Below, one piece after another: positions 49,987 through 59,002 of a DNA stretch of 64,000 bases; the stretch's first letter is position 1; every line of letters starts with the position of its first letter. This DNA is from Oligoflexia bacterium (GTDB lineage: Bacteria > Bdellovibrionota_G > JANQFH01). The stretch spans positions 116,711 to 180,710 of the forward strand of contig JANQFH010000024.1 of the NCBI GenBank assembly GCA_028277945.1, written 5' to 3'. The notes below the pieces were generated by a model that made no database searches, was not told the DNA's origin, and saw nothing but the letters and a program-made list of their open reading frames with translations. A program made the position numbers and the translations under genes.

Positions 49987-51994
49987 GTTTTCAACCTTGG
50001 TCGTTGGCATGCCAGTGCTCGCCATTCTTGGCATGGTAGTCACCGCCTTTATTTATCTGACGGTAAAACGCTATCCTGAAGGTAATGAGACCATGGTATC
50101 GCTAGCGACCTCGATTCGCGAGGGAGCGATGGTCTTTCTCAAGCGCGAGTACAGCATCTTGGCGATTTTTGTTTTGCTTGTCTTTGTGCTGTTAACGCTT
50201 ACTAAAGGTATTGGTATCAACACCGCCATTGCCTTTCTCTTTGGCGCCATAAGCTCAATGACCGCGGGCTTTCTAGGTATGCGTGCCGCTACTCTAGCAA
50301 ACGTTCGCACGTCCCAGGCGGCAGCAGAGCAGGGTAGCGATCAAGCCCTGAGTGTTGCCTTTAACGGGGGTGCGGTGATGGGTCTTTCTGTAGCCAGCCT
50401 CGGTCTCTTTGGTGTGGGTGTGCTGTTCTACTTTTTTGGCGGTGCTGTGAGCACCGCTCCCTACATCAACGGTTTTGCCATGGGAGCGAGCTCGATTGCG
50501 CTCTTTGCCCGGGTGGGCGGTGGTATCTTTACCAAGGCTGCCGATGTAGGCGCCGATCTTGTTGGTAAAGTCGAAGCAGGTATTCCTGAGGATGATCCAC
50601 GCAATCCTGCCACCATTGCCGACAACGTCGGTGACAACGTCGGCGATACTGCTGGTATGGGAGCGGATATCTTTGAATCTTACGTCGGCAGTGTCATTGC
50701 CACTATATCCATTGCCGCGCTATCGACGGTGTATGTGGATTTTCGTGCTGAGGCGATGATCCTGCCGCTGATCGTCATTGCCACAGGTTTGATCAGTTCG
50801 GTGCTCGGAGTGTTATCGATGAGCTTTCTTAAAGCCATGAAACCCGCAGTGGCTTTGCGTTTTGTGCCCATCGTTGCCGCGGTGTTGATGTTGGCTATGA
50901 GTTTTTATGTGGTGAAGCGTATGGGCTTTGCCATTGACGGCATGAAGCCGCTGGGTCCCTGGTGGGCGATTGTCTATGGCTGCTTAGTGGGCATCTTTAT
51001 TGGTTGGCTCACCGAGTACTACACCTCGGGCAAACCCATACACCGTATTGCCAAAGCATCGGAGACAGGTTCAGCGACCAACGCCATTACTGGTGTGGCG
51101 GTTGGCATGGAATCCACCCTGGCGCCGGTGCTGTTGATCTGTGTGGCGATCTTTCTCTCTTATAGTGCAGCCGGACTCTACGGCATTGGCCTAGCGGCTG
51201 TAGGTATGTTGGCCACGGTCGGAGTGACCATGAGTGTGGATGCTTACGGACCCATTGCCGATAACGCCGGCGGCATTACCGAGATGTCCGGACTCGGTGC
51301 TGAGGTACGCAAGATCACCGATGGCTTAGATGCGCTTGGCAACACCACTGCTGCCATTGGCAAAGGCTTTGCCATTGGTTCGGCAGCGCTCACGGCACTG
51401 GCACTGTTCAGCGCTTATGCAGCGGCAGTAAACCTGGAGGCGATCAACTTGATCCAACCCAAAGTCGTGATCGGTCTGCTCATTGGTGGCGTGCTCCCCT
51501 ACTTTCTTGGTGCGCTGACCATGTCTGCTGTTGGCCGTGCGGCCTTTGCTATGGTGGCTGAGGTACGTCGGCAGTTTCGTGAGGTCGCCGGTATCATGGA
51601 GGGCACCACCAAGCCCGACTCCGCCCGCTGTGTGGATATCAGCACACGGGCGGCATTGAAAGAGATGGTGCTACCAGGGCTGATTGCGGTGATTGCGCCC
51701 GTACTGGTTGGCTTTGTGTTAGGCGCAGAGGCGCTGGGTGGTCTGTTAGGCGGTGCTTTGATCAGCAGCGTGTTGCTTGCACTGTTTATGGCCAATGCCG
51801 GGGGTGCTTGGGACAATGCCAAGAAGTACATTGAAGGCGGCAACCTCGGCGGTAAGGGCTCCGATGCTCACAAGGCCGCGGTGGTTGGCGATACCATTGG
51901 CGATCCCTTTAAAGACACCTCAGGACCGTCGATGAACATCCTCATCAAGTTAATGAGCATCGTCTCCCTGGTCATCGCCCCGGTGTTGCTTTAG
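49973..51994 (+). CDS. hppA: K+-dependent membrane-bound pyrophosphatase
   Basis: 673 residues from ATG 49973 (ATG 49970 directly before it is equally possible) with about sixteen membrane segments. The pyrophosphate site is [35 protein letters not shown] near residue 187. The [10 protein letters not shown] motif carries Ala where K+-independent enzymes have Lys, placing it in the K+-dependent class. The enzyme couples hydrolysis of pyrophosphate to export of H+ or Na+; which ion is not decided here. The start lies inside pth with AAGGAGAG upstream. A decayed half palindrome follows the stop. Confidence 0.96.
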   Translation: MLTDKFSTLVVGMPVLAILGMVVTAFIYLTVKRYPEGNETMVSLATSIREGAMVFLKREYSILAIFVLLVFVLLTLTKGIGINTAIAFLFGAISSMTAGFLGMRAATLANVRTSQAAAEQGSDQALSVAFNGGAVMGLSVASLGLFGVGVLFYFFGGAVSTAPYINGFAMGASSIALFARVGGGIFTKAADVGADLVGKVEAGIPEDDPRNPATIADNVGDNVGDTAGMGADIFESYVGSVIATISIAALSTVYVDFRAEAMILPLIVIATGLISSVLGVLSMSFLKAMKPAVALRFVPIVAAVLMLAMSFYVVKRMGFAIDGMKPLGPWWAIVYGCLVGIFIGWLTEYYTSGKPIHRIAKASETGSATNAITGVAVGMESTLAPVLLICVAIFLSYSAAGLYGIGLAAVGMLATVGVTMSVDAYGPIADNAGGITEMSGLGAEVRKITDGLDALGNTTAAIGKGFAIGSAALTALALFSAYAAAVNLEAINLIQPKVVIGLLIGGVLPYFLGALTMSAVGRAAFAMVAEVRRQFREVAGIMEGTTKPDSARCVDISTRAALKEMVLPGLIAVIAPVLVGFVLGAEALGGLLGGALISSVLLALFMANAGGAWDNAKKYIEGGNLGGKGSDAHKAAVVGDTIGDPFKDTSGPSMNILIKLMSIVSLVIAPVLL

Positions 51995-52000
51995 TCCCTA

Positions 52001-52029
52001 GAAGGTATGGCCTTACTTTTAGGGAATGC
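52001..52029 (+). repeat. Diverged half copy of the 54-bp palindrome
   Basis: 26 of 29 bases match 3757-3785; all three differences are C to T. It lies seven bases after the hppA stop. The other palindrome arm is missing, though TCCCTA (51995) can pair with TAGGGA (52020), leaving a weak hairpin. Confidence 0.8.
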
Positions 52030-52159
52030 TGCGATCGTTATATAGTTAGGTGTTTAAGACGCAACATGTCAATTGCTTCTTAGCCAAGTGCGGCTCTCTC
52101 CAGGCTCAGAGGTTGCATTTGCTTGTCTATGGTGTTATTTAGGCGCCCTTATTGTGCCC

Positions 52160-52621
52160 ATGAACGAATACGAGACCATTTACGTCACCTCGCCCGATCT
52201 TGCCGAGACGGAGAGTCATGCCGTCCAAGACAAGATCAAGGCGGTCCTGGCTGATCGCGGTGCCCACCTGCTACGCTGCAAAGACTGGGGTGTGCGTCGC
52301 ACCGCTTACGACGTTGGCAAGAGTCGGCGTAATCGCTTTTACCATCTCTACTTTCTCGGCAAAGGCGGCCTCGTCCAAGAGCTGGAGAGAAACCTCCGTT
52401 TAGATGAGAGGGTGTTGCGCTTTCATACGGTTAGTCTTGGTGCGGTCGTCGATGTGAAGGCTAGGATCAACCAGGCCAAGGCGGAGGAGAAAAAAGCTGC
52501 GGAAGCAGCAGCTGCCAGAGAAGCAGAGAGGTCTAAGAGCGATACAGATGATAGCACGAGCAACGAGGTTGACGACAACGACACCGTCTCTAGCGATGCG
52601 ACTCCAGAGGTCTCTCAATGA
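52160..52621 (+). CDS. rpsF: Ribosomal protein bS6
   Basis: 153 residues from ATG 52160; the in-frame TTG 29 codons earlier is rejected since the family begins MNEYETIYV. The S6 fold covers the first ~97 residues ([48 protein letters not shown]). The remaining ~55 residues are an Ala/Glu/Asp-rich tail, longer than in E. coli. S6 binds 16S rRNA together with S18, encoded by the next gene, which overlaps it by four bases. Confidence 0.95.
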   Translation: MNEYETIYVTSPDLAETESHAVQDKIKAVLADRGAHLLRCKDWGVRRTAYDVGKSRRNRFYHLYFLGKGGLVQELERNLRLDERVLRFHTVSLGAVVDVKARINQAKAEEKKAAEAAAAREAERSKSDTDDSTSNEVDDNDTVSSDATPEVSQ

Positions 52622-52866
52622 GTAGCTATCCGGCAATGTTGCGCAAGCCCTACCACCGTCGTAAAGTCTGTCGCTTTTGTGTCGACAAAATTCAGGTGGA
52701 TTACCGAGAGGCAGCCCTGCTGCTGCCCTTTCTTAGTGATCGCGCTAAGATCATCCCACGCCGAATCTCCGGCAACTGTGCCAAACACCAACGCCAGGTA
52801 ACTACGGCGATCAAACGTGCCCGGCAGTTGGCACTACTACCCTATACAGACGTGACGAGTGAATAA
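52618..52866 (+). CDS. rpsR: Ribosomal protein bS18
   Basis: 82 residues. [66 protein letters not shown] is a full S18, and the two Cys of the CRFC start plus a later NCAKH Cys indicate a zinc-binding type. Overlaps: ATGA with rpsF and TAATG with rplI. S18 is a small-subunit platform protein. Confidence 0.96.
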   Translation: MSSYPAMLRKPYHRRKVCRFCVDKIQVDYREAALLLPFLSDRAKIIPRRISGNCAKHQRQVTTAIKRARQLALLPYTDVTSE

Positions 52867-53312
52867 TGCGGGTGATTCTGACGCAGAGGGTGCACAACCT
52901 CGGCAACACCGGTGACGTGGTTAGTGTTGCTGACGGCTATGGTCGCAATTACCTTATCCCAAGACAGTTGGCGGTGTTTGCTGACGAGAAAAATGTCAAA
53001 CGGCTACGTCATAAAAAGCTGCTTTTAGAACAGCAGCTCAAAAAAGAACGCATTGTCGCCCAAGATTTTGCCAAGCGGCTCGAGCAGACTCAGGTCACCA
53101 TCACACGCAAAGCTGGCGAGAACGATAAGCTCTTTGGCTCGGTGACGAGCCAGGACATTGTTGAGGTGCTTAAGGCCGAGGAGCTCGAGGTGGATCGTAA
53201 ATCGGTTGTCATACCTGAGCCGATCAAGACCCTTGGCTACCACCAAGTAAAGGTCAAGGTCGCCCCAGAGGTCGAAGCCAGCTTCAAAGTCTGGGTGGTG
53301 AGCGAAGAGTAA
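52866..53312 (+). CDS. rplI: Ribosomal protein bL9
   Basis: 148 residues with the N-terminal L9 signature [33 protein letters not shown], a long connecting helix (about residues 40-75) and the C-terminal domain with LFGSVTSQDIVEVL. L9 stabilises 50S and limits frameshifting. Its start overlaps the rpsR stop by one base. The 134-base gap to dnaB shows no gene. Confidence 0.96.
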   Translation: MRVILTQRVHNLGNTGDVVSVADGYGRNYLIPRQLAVFADEKNVKRLRHKKLLLEQQLKKERIVAQDFAKRLEQTQVTITRKAGENDKLFGSVTSQDIVEVLKAEELEVDRKSVVIPEPIKTLGYHQVKVKVAPEVEASFKVWVVSEE

Positions 53313-53446
53313 CCCACCTTCCACCATCTTCTTCTAAGTTGCTTCTAATATCAACAGGTTGGCGGCTGTCACCAAGACCAGGTCGCTTGCAACGGCGTTG
53401 TTTTCCCCTTGTCCTGGACGGCACTCTTCGATAAACAACTCTAGCG

Positions 53447-54817
53447 ATGAGCCCAACTGCTGCGATCCCCACGCCACAAACCCCTTCAGGTCGTATTCCA
53501 CCGCAGAACCTCGAAGCTGAACAGGGGGTTTTGGGCGGTATCCTTCTTGACCCTGAGGCGATCCACACAGTGATGCCGCTACTGCGGCCAGAATCCTTCT
53601 ACTCGCAAGCGCATCAGATCATCTACAGCGCCATGCTCATGCTTTTCGAAAAGAGCCAACCCATTGATCTGCTGACCCTGACCGAGAGCCTGCAGAAGGA
53701 GGGCAAGCTTGATGTCGTTGGCGGTGCTGCAACTCTGTCTACGCTCGTGGATAACGTGCACACTGCAGCGAACATTGCCAACTACGCCAGCATCATTCGC
53801 GAGAAGGCAACGCTGCGGGAGTTGATCACCAAGAGTAGCGCCATTGCCGAAGAGGCATACAGTGCAGGCGATCAAGTGGATGACTTTCTCGATCGGGTGG
53901 AGAAGGTCATCTTTGAAATTGGTGAGAAACGTGCGTTGACTTCGTTGACACCGCTTTCTGATGTCGTGCGCGAGGGTTTTCAAAAGATCGAGCAGCTCTC
54001 TGACAAGGGTCATACCCTCTCTGGTCTGGCAACCGGTTATGCGGAGTTGGACAACCTGCTCTCAGGCCTACAGGCCGGTGACCTTATTATTGTTGCTGCA
54101 CGGCCGTCCATGGGTAAGACCGCACTGGCTCTCAACATTGCGCAAAACGTTGCCATCCGCGAAAAAACTGCGGTTGCCATCTTTTCGTTGGAGATGAACC
54201 GCACGCAGTTGGCCATGCGCATGCTCTGCTCCGAGGGCAGAGTCGACAGTACCAAACTACGGCGTGGCGGCTTAACCGAAGAAGACTGGATCCGTTTAAC
54301 CAGAGCTGCTGGCGAGCTCTCGGATGCGGCGATCTTTATCGACGACTCAGCACAGATCTCTGCTTTGGAGATGCGCGCTAAAGCAAGAAGGTTGAAGGCG
54401 AACAAGGGGTTGGGGCTTATCATCGTCGATTACCTGCAGTTGATGCGCTCTAGCTTTCGTGGCGATAACCGTGAGCGGGAGATCAGTGAGATCAGCCGCT
54501 CTCTCAAGGCTATGGCCAAGGAGCTCGATATCCCGGTAGTTGCCCTGAGTCAGCTCAACCGTGCCGTAGAGTCGCGCCAGGATAAACGGCCGATGATGGT
54601 TGATCTGCGCGAATCCGGCGCCATCGAACAGGATGCTGATGTCATCACCTTTATCTATCGCGATGAGGTCTACAATCCCGAAAGCCTCGAAGGTTCAAAG
54701 GCTGAGATCATTGTTGGCAAACATCGTAATGGCCCCACAGGAGTTGTCGCCCTCTCCTTTCTTAAACAGTACACCCGGTTTGAATCGCACGAGTATGGTC
54801 ACGAGCACGCTCCTTAA
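53447..54817 (+). CDS. dnaB: Replicative DNA helicase
   Basis: 456 residues. The N-terminal domain (PPQNLEAEQGVLGGILLD) and linker are followed by a RecA-like motor: Walker A ARPSMGKTAL at residues 218-227, SLEMNRTQLAMRML, Walker B LIIVDYLQLM and the C-terminal DADVITFIYRDEVYNP. No intein is present. DnaB unwinds the replication fork as a hexamer. The rpsF-rpsR-rplI-dnaB order is widespread. rarA starts 15 bases after its stop. Confidence 0.97.
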   Translation: MSPTAAIPTPQTPSGRIPPQNLEAEQGVLGGILLDPEAIHTVMPLLRPESFYSQAHQIIYSAMLMLFEKSQPIDLLTLTESLQKEGKLDVVGGAATLSTLVDNVHTAANIANYASIIREKATLRELITKSSAIAEEAYSAGDQVDDFLDRVEKVIFEIGEKRALTSLTPLSDVVREGFQKIEQLSDKGHTLSGLATGYAELDNLLSGLQAGDLIIVAARPSMGKTALALNIAQNVAIREKTAVAIFSLEMNRTQLAMRMLCSEGRVDSTKLRRGGLTEEDWIRLTRAAGELSDAAIFIDDSAQISALEMRAKARRLKANKGLGLIIVDYLQLMRSSFRGDNREREISEISRSLKAMAKELDIPVVALSQLNRAVESRQDKRPMMVDLRESGAIEQDADVITFIYRDEVYNPESLEGSKAEIIVGKHRNGPTGVVALSFLKQYTRFESHEYGHEHAP

Positions 54818-54832
54818 AGGCGTTGTCTTTTC

Positions 54833-56188
54833 ATGGAGCTCTTTCCACAACAGGCCAAGCCGAACTCTCTAGCTGGCGTTCCTCTAGCAGAACGGCTGCG
54901 GCCCAAAAGCTTTGCTGATTTCTTTGGCCAGCAGGAGCTGGTGGGTAAGCAGAGTCTGTTGCGGCAGATGGTAGAGCGCGGTGAGTTGAGCTCTATTATT
55001 CTTTGGGGCCCACCTGGCTGTGGCAAGACCACGCTTGCCCATCTTATGGCGTCGCTGCTGCAGTGGCATTTTGTGCCACTCAGCGCGGTGATGTCTGGTG
55101 TTAAAGAGCTGCGCAGTGTGATGCAGGAGGCAGAGAAGTGGCGCAGCATGAGCGGCAAGAGGACGATTTTGTTCATCGATGAGATCCATCGTTTCAACAA
55201 GGCACAACAAGACGCCCTACTACCCTACGTGGAAAAAGGCAGCGTTGTACTTGTCGGCGCCACCACGGAAAATCCCTCGTTTGAAGTTATTTCCGCGCTG
55301 CTCTCCCGCTGTCGCGTCTTCCAACTCCAAGCACTTAGTGTTGATGACATTGTTAAGATCCTTCAGCGTGCCCAAGACAAAGATAGCCAGCTGCGCGACG
55401 CTGGTTTTCACTTGAGCGACGCTGCACTCCAACAGATTGCCGAGCACTCTGGGGGCGATTCTCGCTGTGCTCTAAACGTTGTCGAGTTCATGGCGGCCTC
55501 GGGCATGGCAACCGCTGGCAAGGGTGAAACCTTAAGCAGCAAAGAGATCAAGCAGGCAATCAAACAGGCTGTAATCTACCACGATAAAGCCGGCGCGCAG
55601 CACTACGATACCATCTCGGCACTGCACAAAAGCATGCGCAACAGCGATGTGGATGCGGCACTCTACTGGTTAGGACGCATGTTGGAGGCAGGTGACGATC
55701 CGCTCTACGTGGCCAGACGGCTGATCCGCTTTGCCTCAGAAGACATCGGTTTAGCTGACAACCGCGCTTTGACTCTAGCACTTCACGCTAAGGAGGCAGT
55801 GCACTTTGTCGGTATGCCCGAAGGCGCCTTAGCACTAGCACAGGCTGTAGTCTTTCTCTCGCTTGCGCCCAAGAACAATTCTGTCTATACAGCCTACGGT
55901 CGCGTGAGGCGAGATCTGCAGGCGGGTGAGATCTATCCGGTTCCCACCCATCTGCGCAATGCGGTCACGAAGCTCGACAAGGAGTTTGGTTTTGGCCAGG
56001 GTTACCGTCTTGCCCATGATTTTGCCGCTGGTGTTGCCGACATGCCCTGTCTTCCAGAACCCCTGGCCAAACGTGCAAACGGTGGTTACTATCGCCCCAA
56101 ACGTATTGGTAGTGAAAAGGATCTTGTAGAGGCGTGGGAGAAGCGTCGCAAACACATTAACAAAGGAGAGAGCGAGCATGAGGAATAA
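54833..56188 (+). CDS. rarA: Replication-associated recombination protein A (AAA ATPase)
   Basis: 451 residues. SLAGVPLAERLRPKSFADFFGQ leads into Walker A GPPGCGKTT (59-67), Walker B TILFIDEIHRFNKAQQD, sensor ATTENPSFEVISALLSRC and the C-terminal tetramer domain with YDTISALHKSMRNSDVDAALYWLGRML. RarA (MgsA) acts at stalled forks with SSB and DnaB. It overlaps the cyclophilin gene by 11 bases. Confidence 0.96.
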   Translation: MELFPQQAKPNSLAGVPLAERLRPKSFADFFGQQELVGKQSLLRQMVERGELSSIILWGPPGCGKTTLAHLMASLLQWHFVPLSAVMSGVKELRSVMQEAEKWRSMSGKRTILFIDEIHRFNKAQQDALLPYVEKGSVVLVGATTENPSFEVISALLSRCRVFQLQALSVDDIVKILQRAQDKDSQLRDAGFHLSDAALQQIAEHSGGDSRCALNVVEFMAASGMATAGKGETLSSKEIKQAIKQAVIYHDKAGAQHYDTISALHKSMRNSDVDAALYWLGRMLEAGDDPLYVARRLIRFASEDIGLADNRALTLALHAKEAVHFVGMPEGALALAQAVVFLSLAPKNNSVYTAYGRVRRDLQAGEIYPVPTHLRNAVTKLDKEFGFGQGYRLAHDFAAGVADMPCLPEPLAKRANGGYYRPKRIGSEKDLVEAWEKRRKHINKGESEHEE

Positions 56189-56858
56189 ACAGATGACCAG
56201 CCTGTTGGTTTGTTTTGTAGCTTTGATACTGATTGGCTTTGGCTGTAAATCCGAGAAAAAACCTATTAGCGAGACAACCCAGCCAACCGAGCAAACAACA
56301 GCACAAGACGAGCAGGCGCCAACCACAGACTCGGAGAAAGAGACAGCGGCAACAACAGCTATAAAGCCAGGTGTTAAGGAAAAGGCGGTGATCCATACCA
56401 ACCTCGGCAGCATTGAGCTTGAGTTTTATTCTGATGTGGCACCCAAGCACGTGGAGAATTTCAAAAAGTTGGCACGCGATAAGTTTTACGACGGCTCAAC
56501 CTTCCACCGGGTGGTACCTAACTTTGTCATTCAGGGGGGTGACCCCAACAGTAAGGATGATGATCGTAGCAATGATGGCATGGGTGGACCTGGTTACACT
56601 ATTGCTGCAGAGTTTAATAAACGGCCGCACAAACGCGGTACCCTCTCTATGGCGCGCCGTCAGGATCCCAATAGTGCGGGCAGCCAATTCTTTATCTGTC
56701 TGAAAGAGCTACCAAACCTCGATCACAAGTACACCGTCTTTGGCAATGTCATCAAGGGCATGGATGTGGTTGATCGCATTGCCGCCATGCCGCGCGACAG
56801 CCGCCACAACCCGGTCGAGAAGGCGGTCATGAAGCGAGTTGCTATCGAGCCGATTTAA
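56178..56858 (+). CDS. Lipoprotein cyclophilin-type peptidyl-prolyl isomerase
   Basis: 226 residues. A lipoprotein signal ends LIGFGC (Cys near residue 23), then a Thr/Glu-rich linker to about residue 65, then a short bacterial cyclophilin: FYDGSTFHRVVPNFVIQGGDP, GYTIAAEFNKRPHKRGTLSMAR, SAGSQFFICL and YTVFGNVIKGMDVV. Arg in FHRVVPNF and the QFFI block are the active-site residues. It should be tethered in the periplasm and help proline isomerisation of envelope proteins. It is convergent with the solute-binding gene; the stops overlap in TTAA. Confidence 0.9.
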   Translation: MRNKQMTSLLVCFVALILIGFGCKSEKKPISETTQPTEQTTAQDEQAPTTDSEKETAATTAIKPGVKEKAVIHTNLGSIELEFYSDVAPKHVENFKKLARDKFYDGSTFHRVVPNFVIQGGDPNSKDDDRSNDGMGGPGYTIAAEFNKRPHKRGTLSMARRQDPNSAGSQFFICLKELPNLDHKYTVFGNVIKGMDVVDRIAAMPRDSRHNPVEKAVMKRVAIEPI

Positions 56859-58894
56859 TCTTGTTTTTCCTCGGGTTGCTCGAGCGGCCTGGTGCCAGGT
56901 GTGCCTTCTTCGTAATAGAAATCCAGGGGATCGTAGCCAGGAAAGAAAGGCGTCAGTTTCAAACCGCGGATAGTTTTTCTAACCGCAAAGAGACGCGGAT
57001 AGGCGGTACGGGAGAGATAGGCGTGGCTATGGTAAATTCGTCTGTGCAGCTCATGCCAAATTGCATGTCTTTTTTCACGATCTAATTCGCGACGTCCCTT
57101 TTCAATCAATCCATTGCTCACTTCATCATCATATCCCGTAAAATTTTGGGCTTCTTTCCCAACCTGCTCGCCATGCCAAGGGTGGTAGGGGTCACTCTCC
57201 ATAGGATCTTGACTCCAACCTTGCCATAAGATATCAAAATTACCCTTTGCTCTCTCATCTTGGAAAACGACCCACTCGCGGGGGACGAGGTTTACCTTGA
57301 TTCCGAGATGATTAGCAAAAACCTCCTGCATCTTCTGGCCAAGTTCTACAGGCGTAGGGGCCTCCTTAGGATAAAGGTAGTCAATTTCAAAGGGCTGGCC
57401 ATATTTATCTCTAACGCCATCTCCATCGCGGTCATACCAGCCAGCATCCGTCAAGAGTTCTTTTGCCTTCTCTCGATACTGATCAATCAACTTTTCTCTC
57501 TCTGTGTCACCTATATCGGGAGGAATCGAGACAATGGGTTTGACCGCATGGTTGTAGGCTGGACTACCGAAGAAGTTGATTCCTGTATGGTGGATAGCCA
57601 GACCGTCATTTGCAGCAACATAATCCAATGGGTCTAAAGCGTAGGCAAGCGCCCTGCGCACGTCAGGGTCTTTAAACTTTGGTTTCTGCATATTAACGGC
57701 CTCAAAGAAGTAGGTCGCCGGGTAGACGGACGCACGATAAAAGCTTTTGGTAAATACCTCTCTTTTTCCTGCCGTGTTCCAACTCTCAGTGAGGCAGACA
57801 TCATTGAGATCAAGTTCGCCCTGATCAATCAAGCCCGTCCAAGCGCTTCCCCGACTCCCATAGATACGCCACCCAATCTCGTCAAGATAGCCCCGCTTGG
57901 CTGGATCGGTTTCAAAATAGTCTTCATAGCGTTCCGTATCAATCCACTGCACATCATATCTTGTCAGCCGATAGGGGCCCAAGCCAACAAAATCAATGTT
58001 GTGAGAATTTTTTTCGACATGCACTGCTTGATCAAAATCGCTCGCTTTTGGATCATAATCTTTGTTATCAGGATCGCTGAGATCATAGAGATGTCTGGGC
58101 AGCAGACAGAGGTCTTTTCCAAAGTGACTTTTCGCATCGTAGTGCTGTTTAGGTAAAAAGAAACGTACTGTCCATTCGTTCACACGCTCAATACGAATAT
58201 CTCTGAATTTCTCGGCGACATGTTGAGCGTCTATCAGCTTTGGGTTTTTGTAGATTTCTACAGAGAAAACCACATCATCCAAGTTAAAAGGGTGGTCATC
58301 GTGCCAGGTAACATCATCGCGCAGCTCAAAGGTAAAAACCGTACCTCTAAGAAGCTTATCCACTTCATCCATGGGTAGTTGCTGCGGCTCTATGGGGTTG
58401 TGGGTACTGCCTGAGCTGATTTGGTAGTGATCTTCGAACTCCTCCACCTTACCAAAGAGGGTCGTGCCATCTTTAAGAATCAGCGCATCTTCAATATCCG
58501 GTTCTTTCTTAGCGAGCTCTGGATCATAATCCCAAGTTTCGTAATTGCGGCGAAGAAGAGCCGCGTGAATCACTCTCCGTACTGCGGTGCCAACAGCGGA
58601 GTTTTCCACGGCACCATTGAGACCTTTTGGATCGCCTAGCAGCGAAATAGTGACACTACCGCCCAACGCCGGTTTTGTCGGTCGCTGATCGGGGAGGTAG
58701 ATATCTGGTTGGATATTCCCAGGCGGTCCCATGAGATCTTGCGGCCGGACACCACCTCCAATCTCCTCCGCGAGCGCTTGGGCCCACTCAGGCACTTCTT
58801 CATCCTGGCCAAAGGTTGTGTCAGTGGATATCAAGCTGGTTGTTGCCAGCAGACAAATAACAAGTAAAATTAATAGCTTATAGATCTTTGCCAC
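56855..58894 (-). CDS. Extracellular solute-binding protein, family 5 (peptide type)
   Basis: 679 residues from GTG 58894, chosen because GAGAGG lies seven bases upstream and a signal peptide follows directly (LLILLVICLLATTSLIS). The body is a family 5 binding protein (DppA/OppA-like): TFELRDDVTWHDDHPFNLDDVVFSVE, DPDVRRALAYALDPLDYV and WDILWQGWSQDPMESDPYH. It is longer than usual (~530), with an extra acidic segment at about residues 95-150 that names a putative insertion in lobe 1. No permease or ATPase gene adjoins it, so it is an orphan here. It is divergent from uvrB. Confidence 0.85.
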   Translation of the reverse strand: MAKIYKLLILLVICLLATTSLISTDTTFGQDEEVPEWAQALAEEIGGGVRPQDLMGPPGNIQPDIYLPDQRPTKPALGGSVTISLLGDPKGLNGAVENSAVGTAVRRVIHAALLRRNYETWDYDPELAKKEPDIEDALILKDGTTLFGKVEEFEDHYQISSGSTHNPIEPQQLPMDEVDKLLRGTVFTFELRDDVTWHDDHPFNLDDVVFSVEIYKNPKLIDAQHVAEKFRDIRIERVNEWTVRFFLPKQHYDAKSHFGKDLCLLPRHLYDLSDPDNKDYDPKASDFDQAVHVEKNSHNIDFVGLGPYRLTRYDVQWIDTERYEDYFETDPAKRGYLDEIGWRIYGSRGSAWTGLIDQGELDLNDVCLTESWNTAGKREVFTKSFYRASVYPATYFFEAVNMQKPKFKDPDVRRALAYALDPLDYVAANDGLAIHHTGINFFGSPAYNHAVKPIVSIPPDIGDTEREKLIDQYREKAKELLTDAGWYDRDGDGVRDKYGQPFEIDYLYPKEAPTPVELGQKMQEVFANHLGIKVNLVPREWVVFQDERAKGNFDILWQGWSQDPMESDPYHPWHGEQVGKEAQNFTGYDDEVSNGLIEKGRRELDREKRHAIWHELHRRIYHSHAYLSRTAYPRLFAVRKTIRGLKLTPFFPGYDPLDFYYEEGTPGTRPLEQPEEKQD

Positions 58895-59002
58895 AGTTGG
58901 ACCTCTCTTAGGGGTGGAGCGGATTTCTAGCATTGATTACGCATCATGTCAACAGCGGCCTTTCGAGGTGACTTTACCCCTTGGATGCATCATAGAGAGG
59001 GG

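Noticed and set aside
52073-52159. 29-residue N-terminal extension of S6
   Set aside because: S6 proteins start at the MNEYETIYV equivalent; the extension is Cys-rich and hydrophobic and begins with TTG.
54037-54423. Long antisense frames opposite dnaB, rarA, der, hppA and other core genes
   Set aside because: These are shadow frames produced by codon bias of the true genes, without starts, ribosome-binding sites or family motifs.
58946-59002. 19-residue N-terminal extension of UvrB
   Set aside because: Family members start at the MATFKL equivalent, and a GAGAGGGG sequence lies immediately before that ATG.
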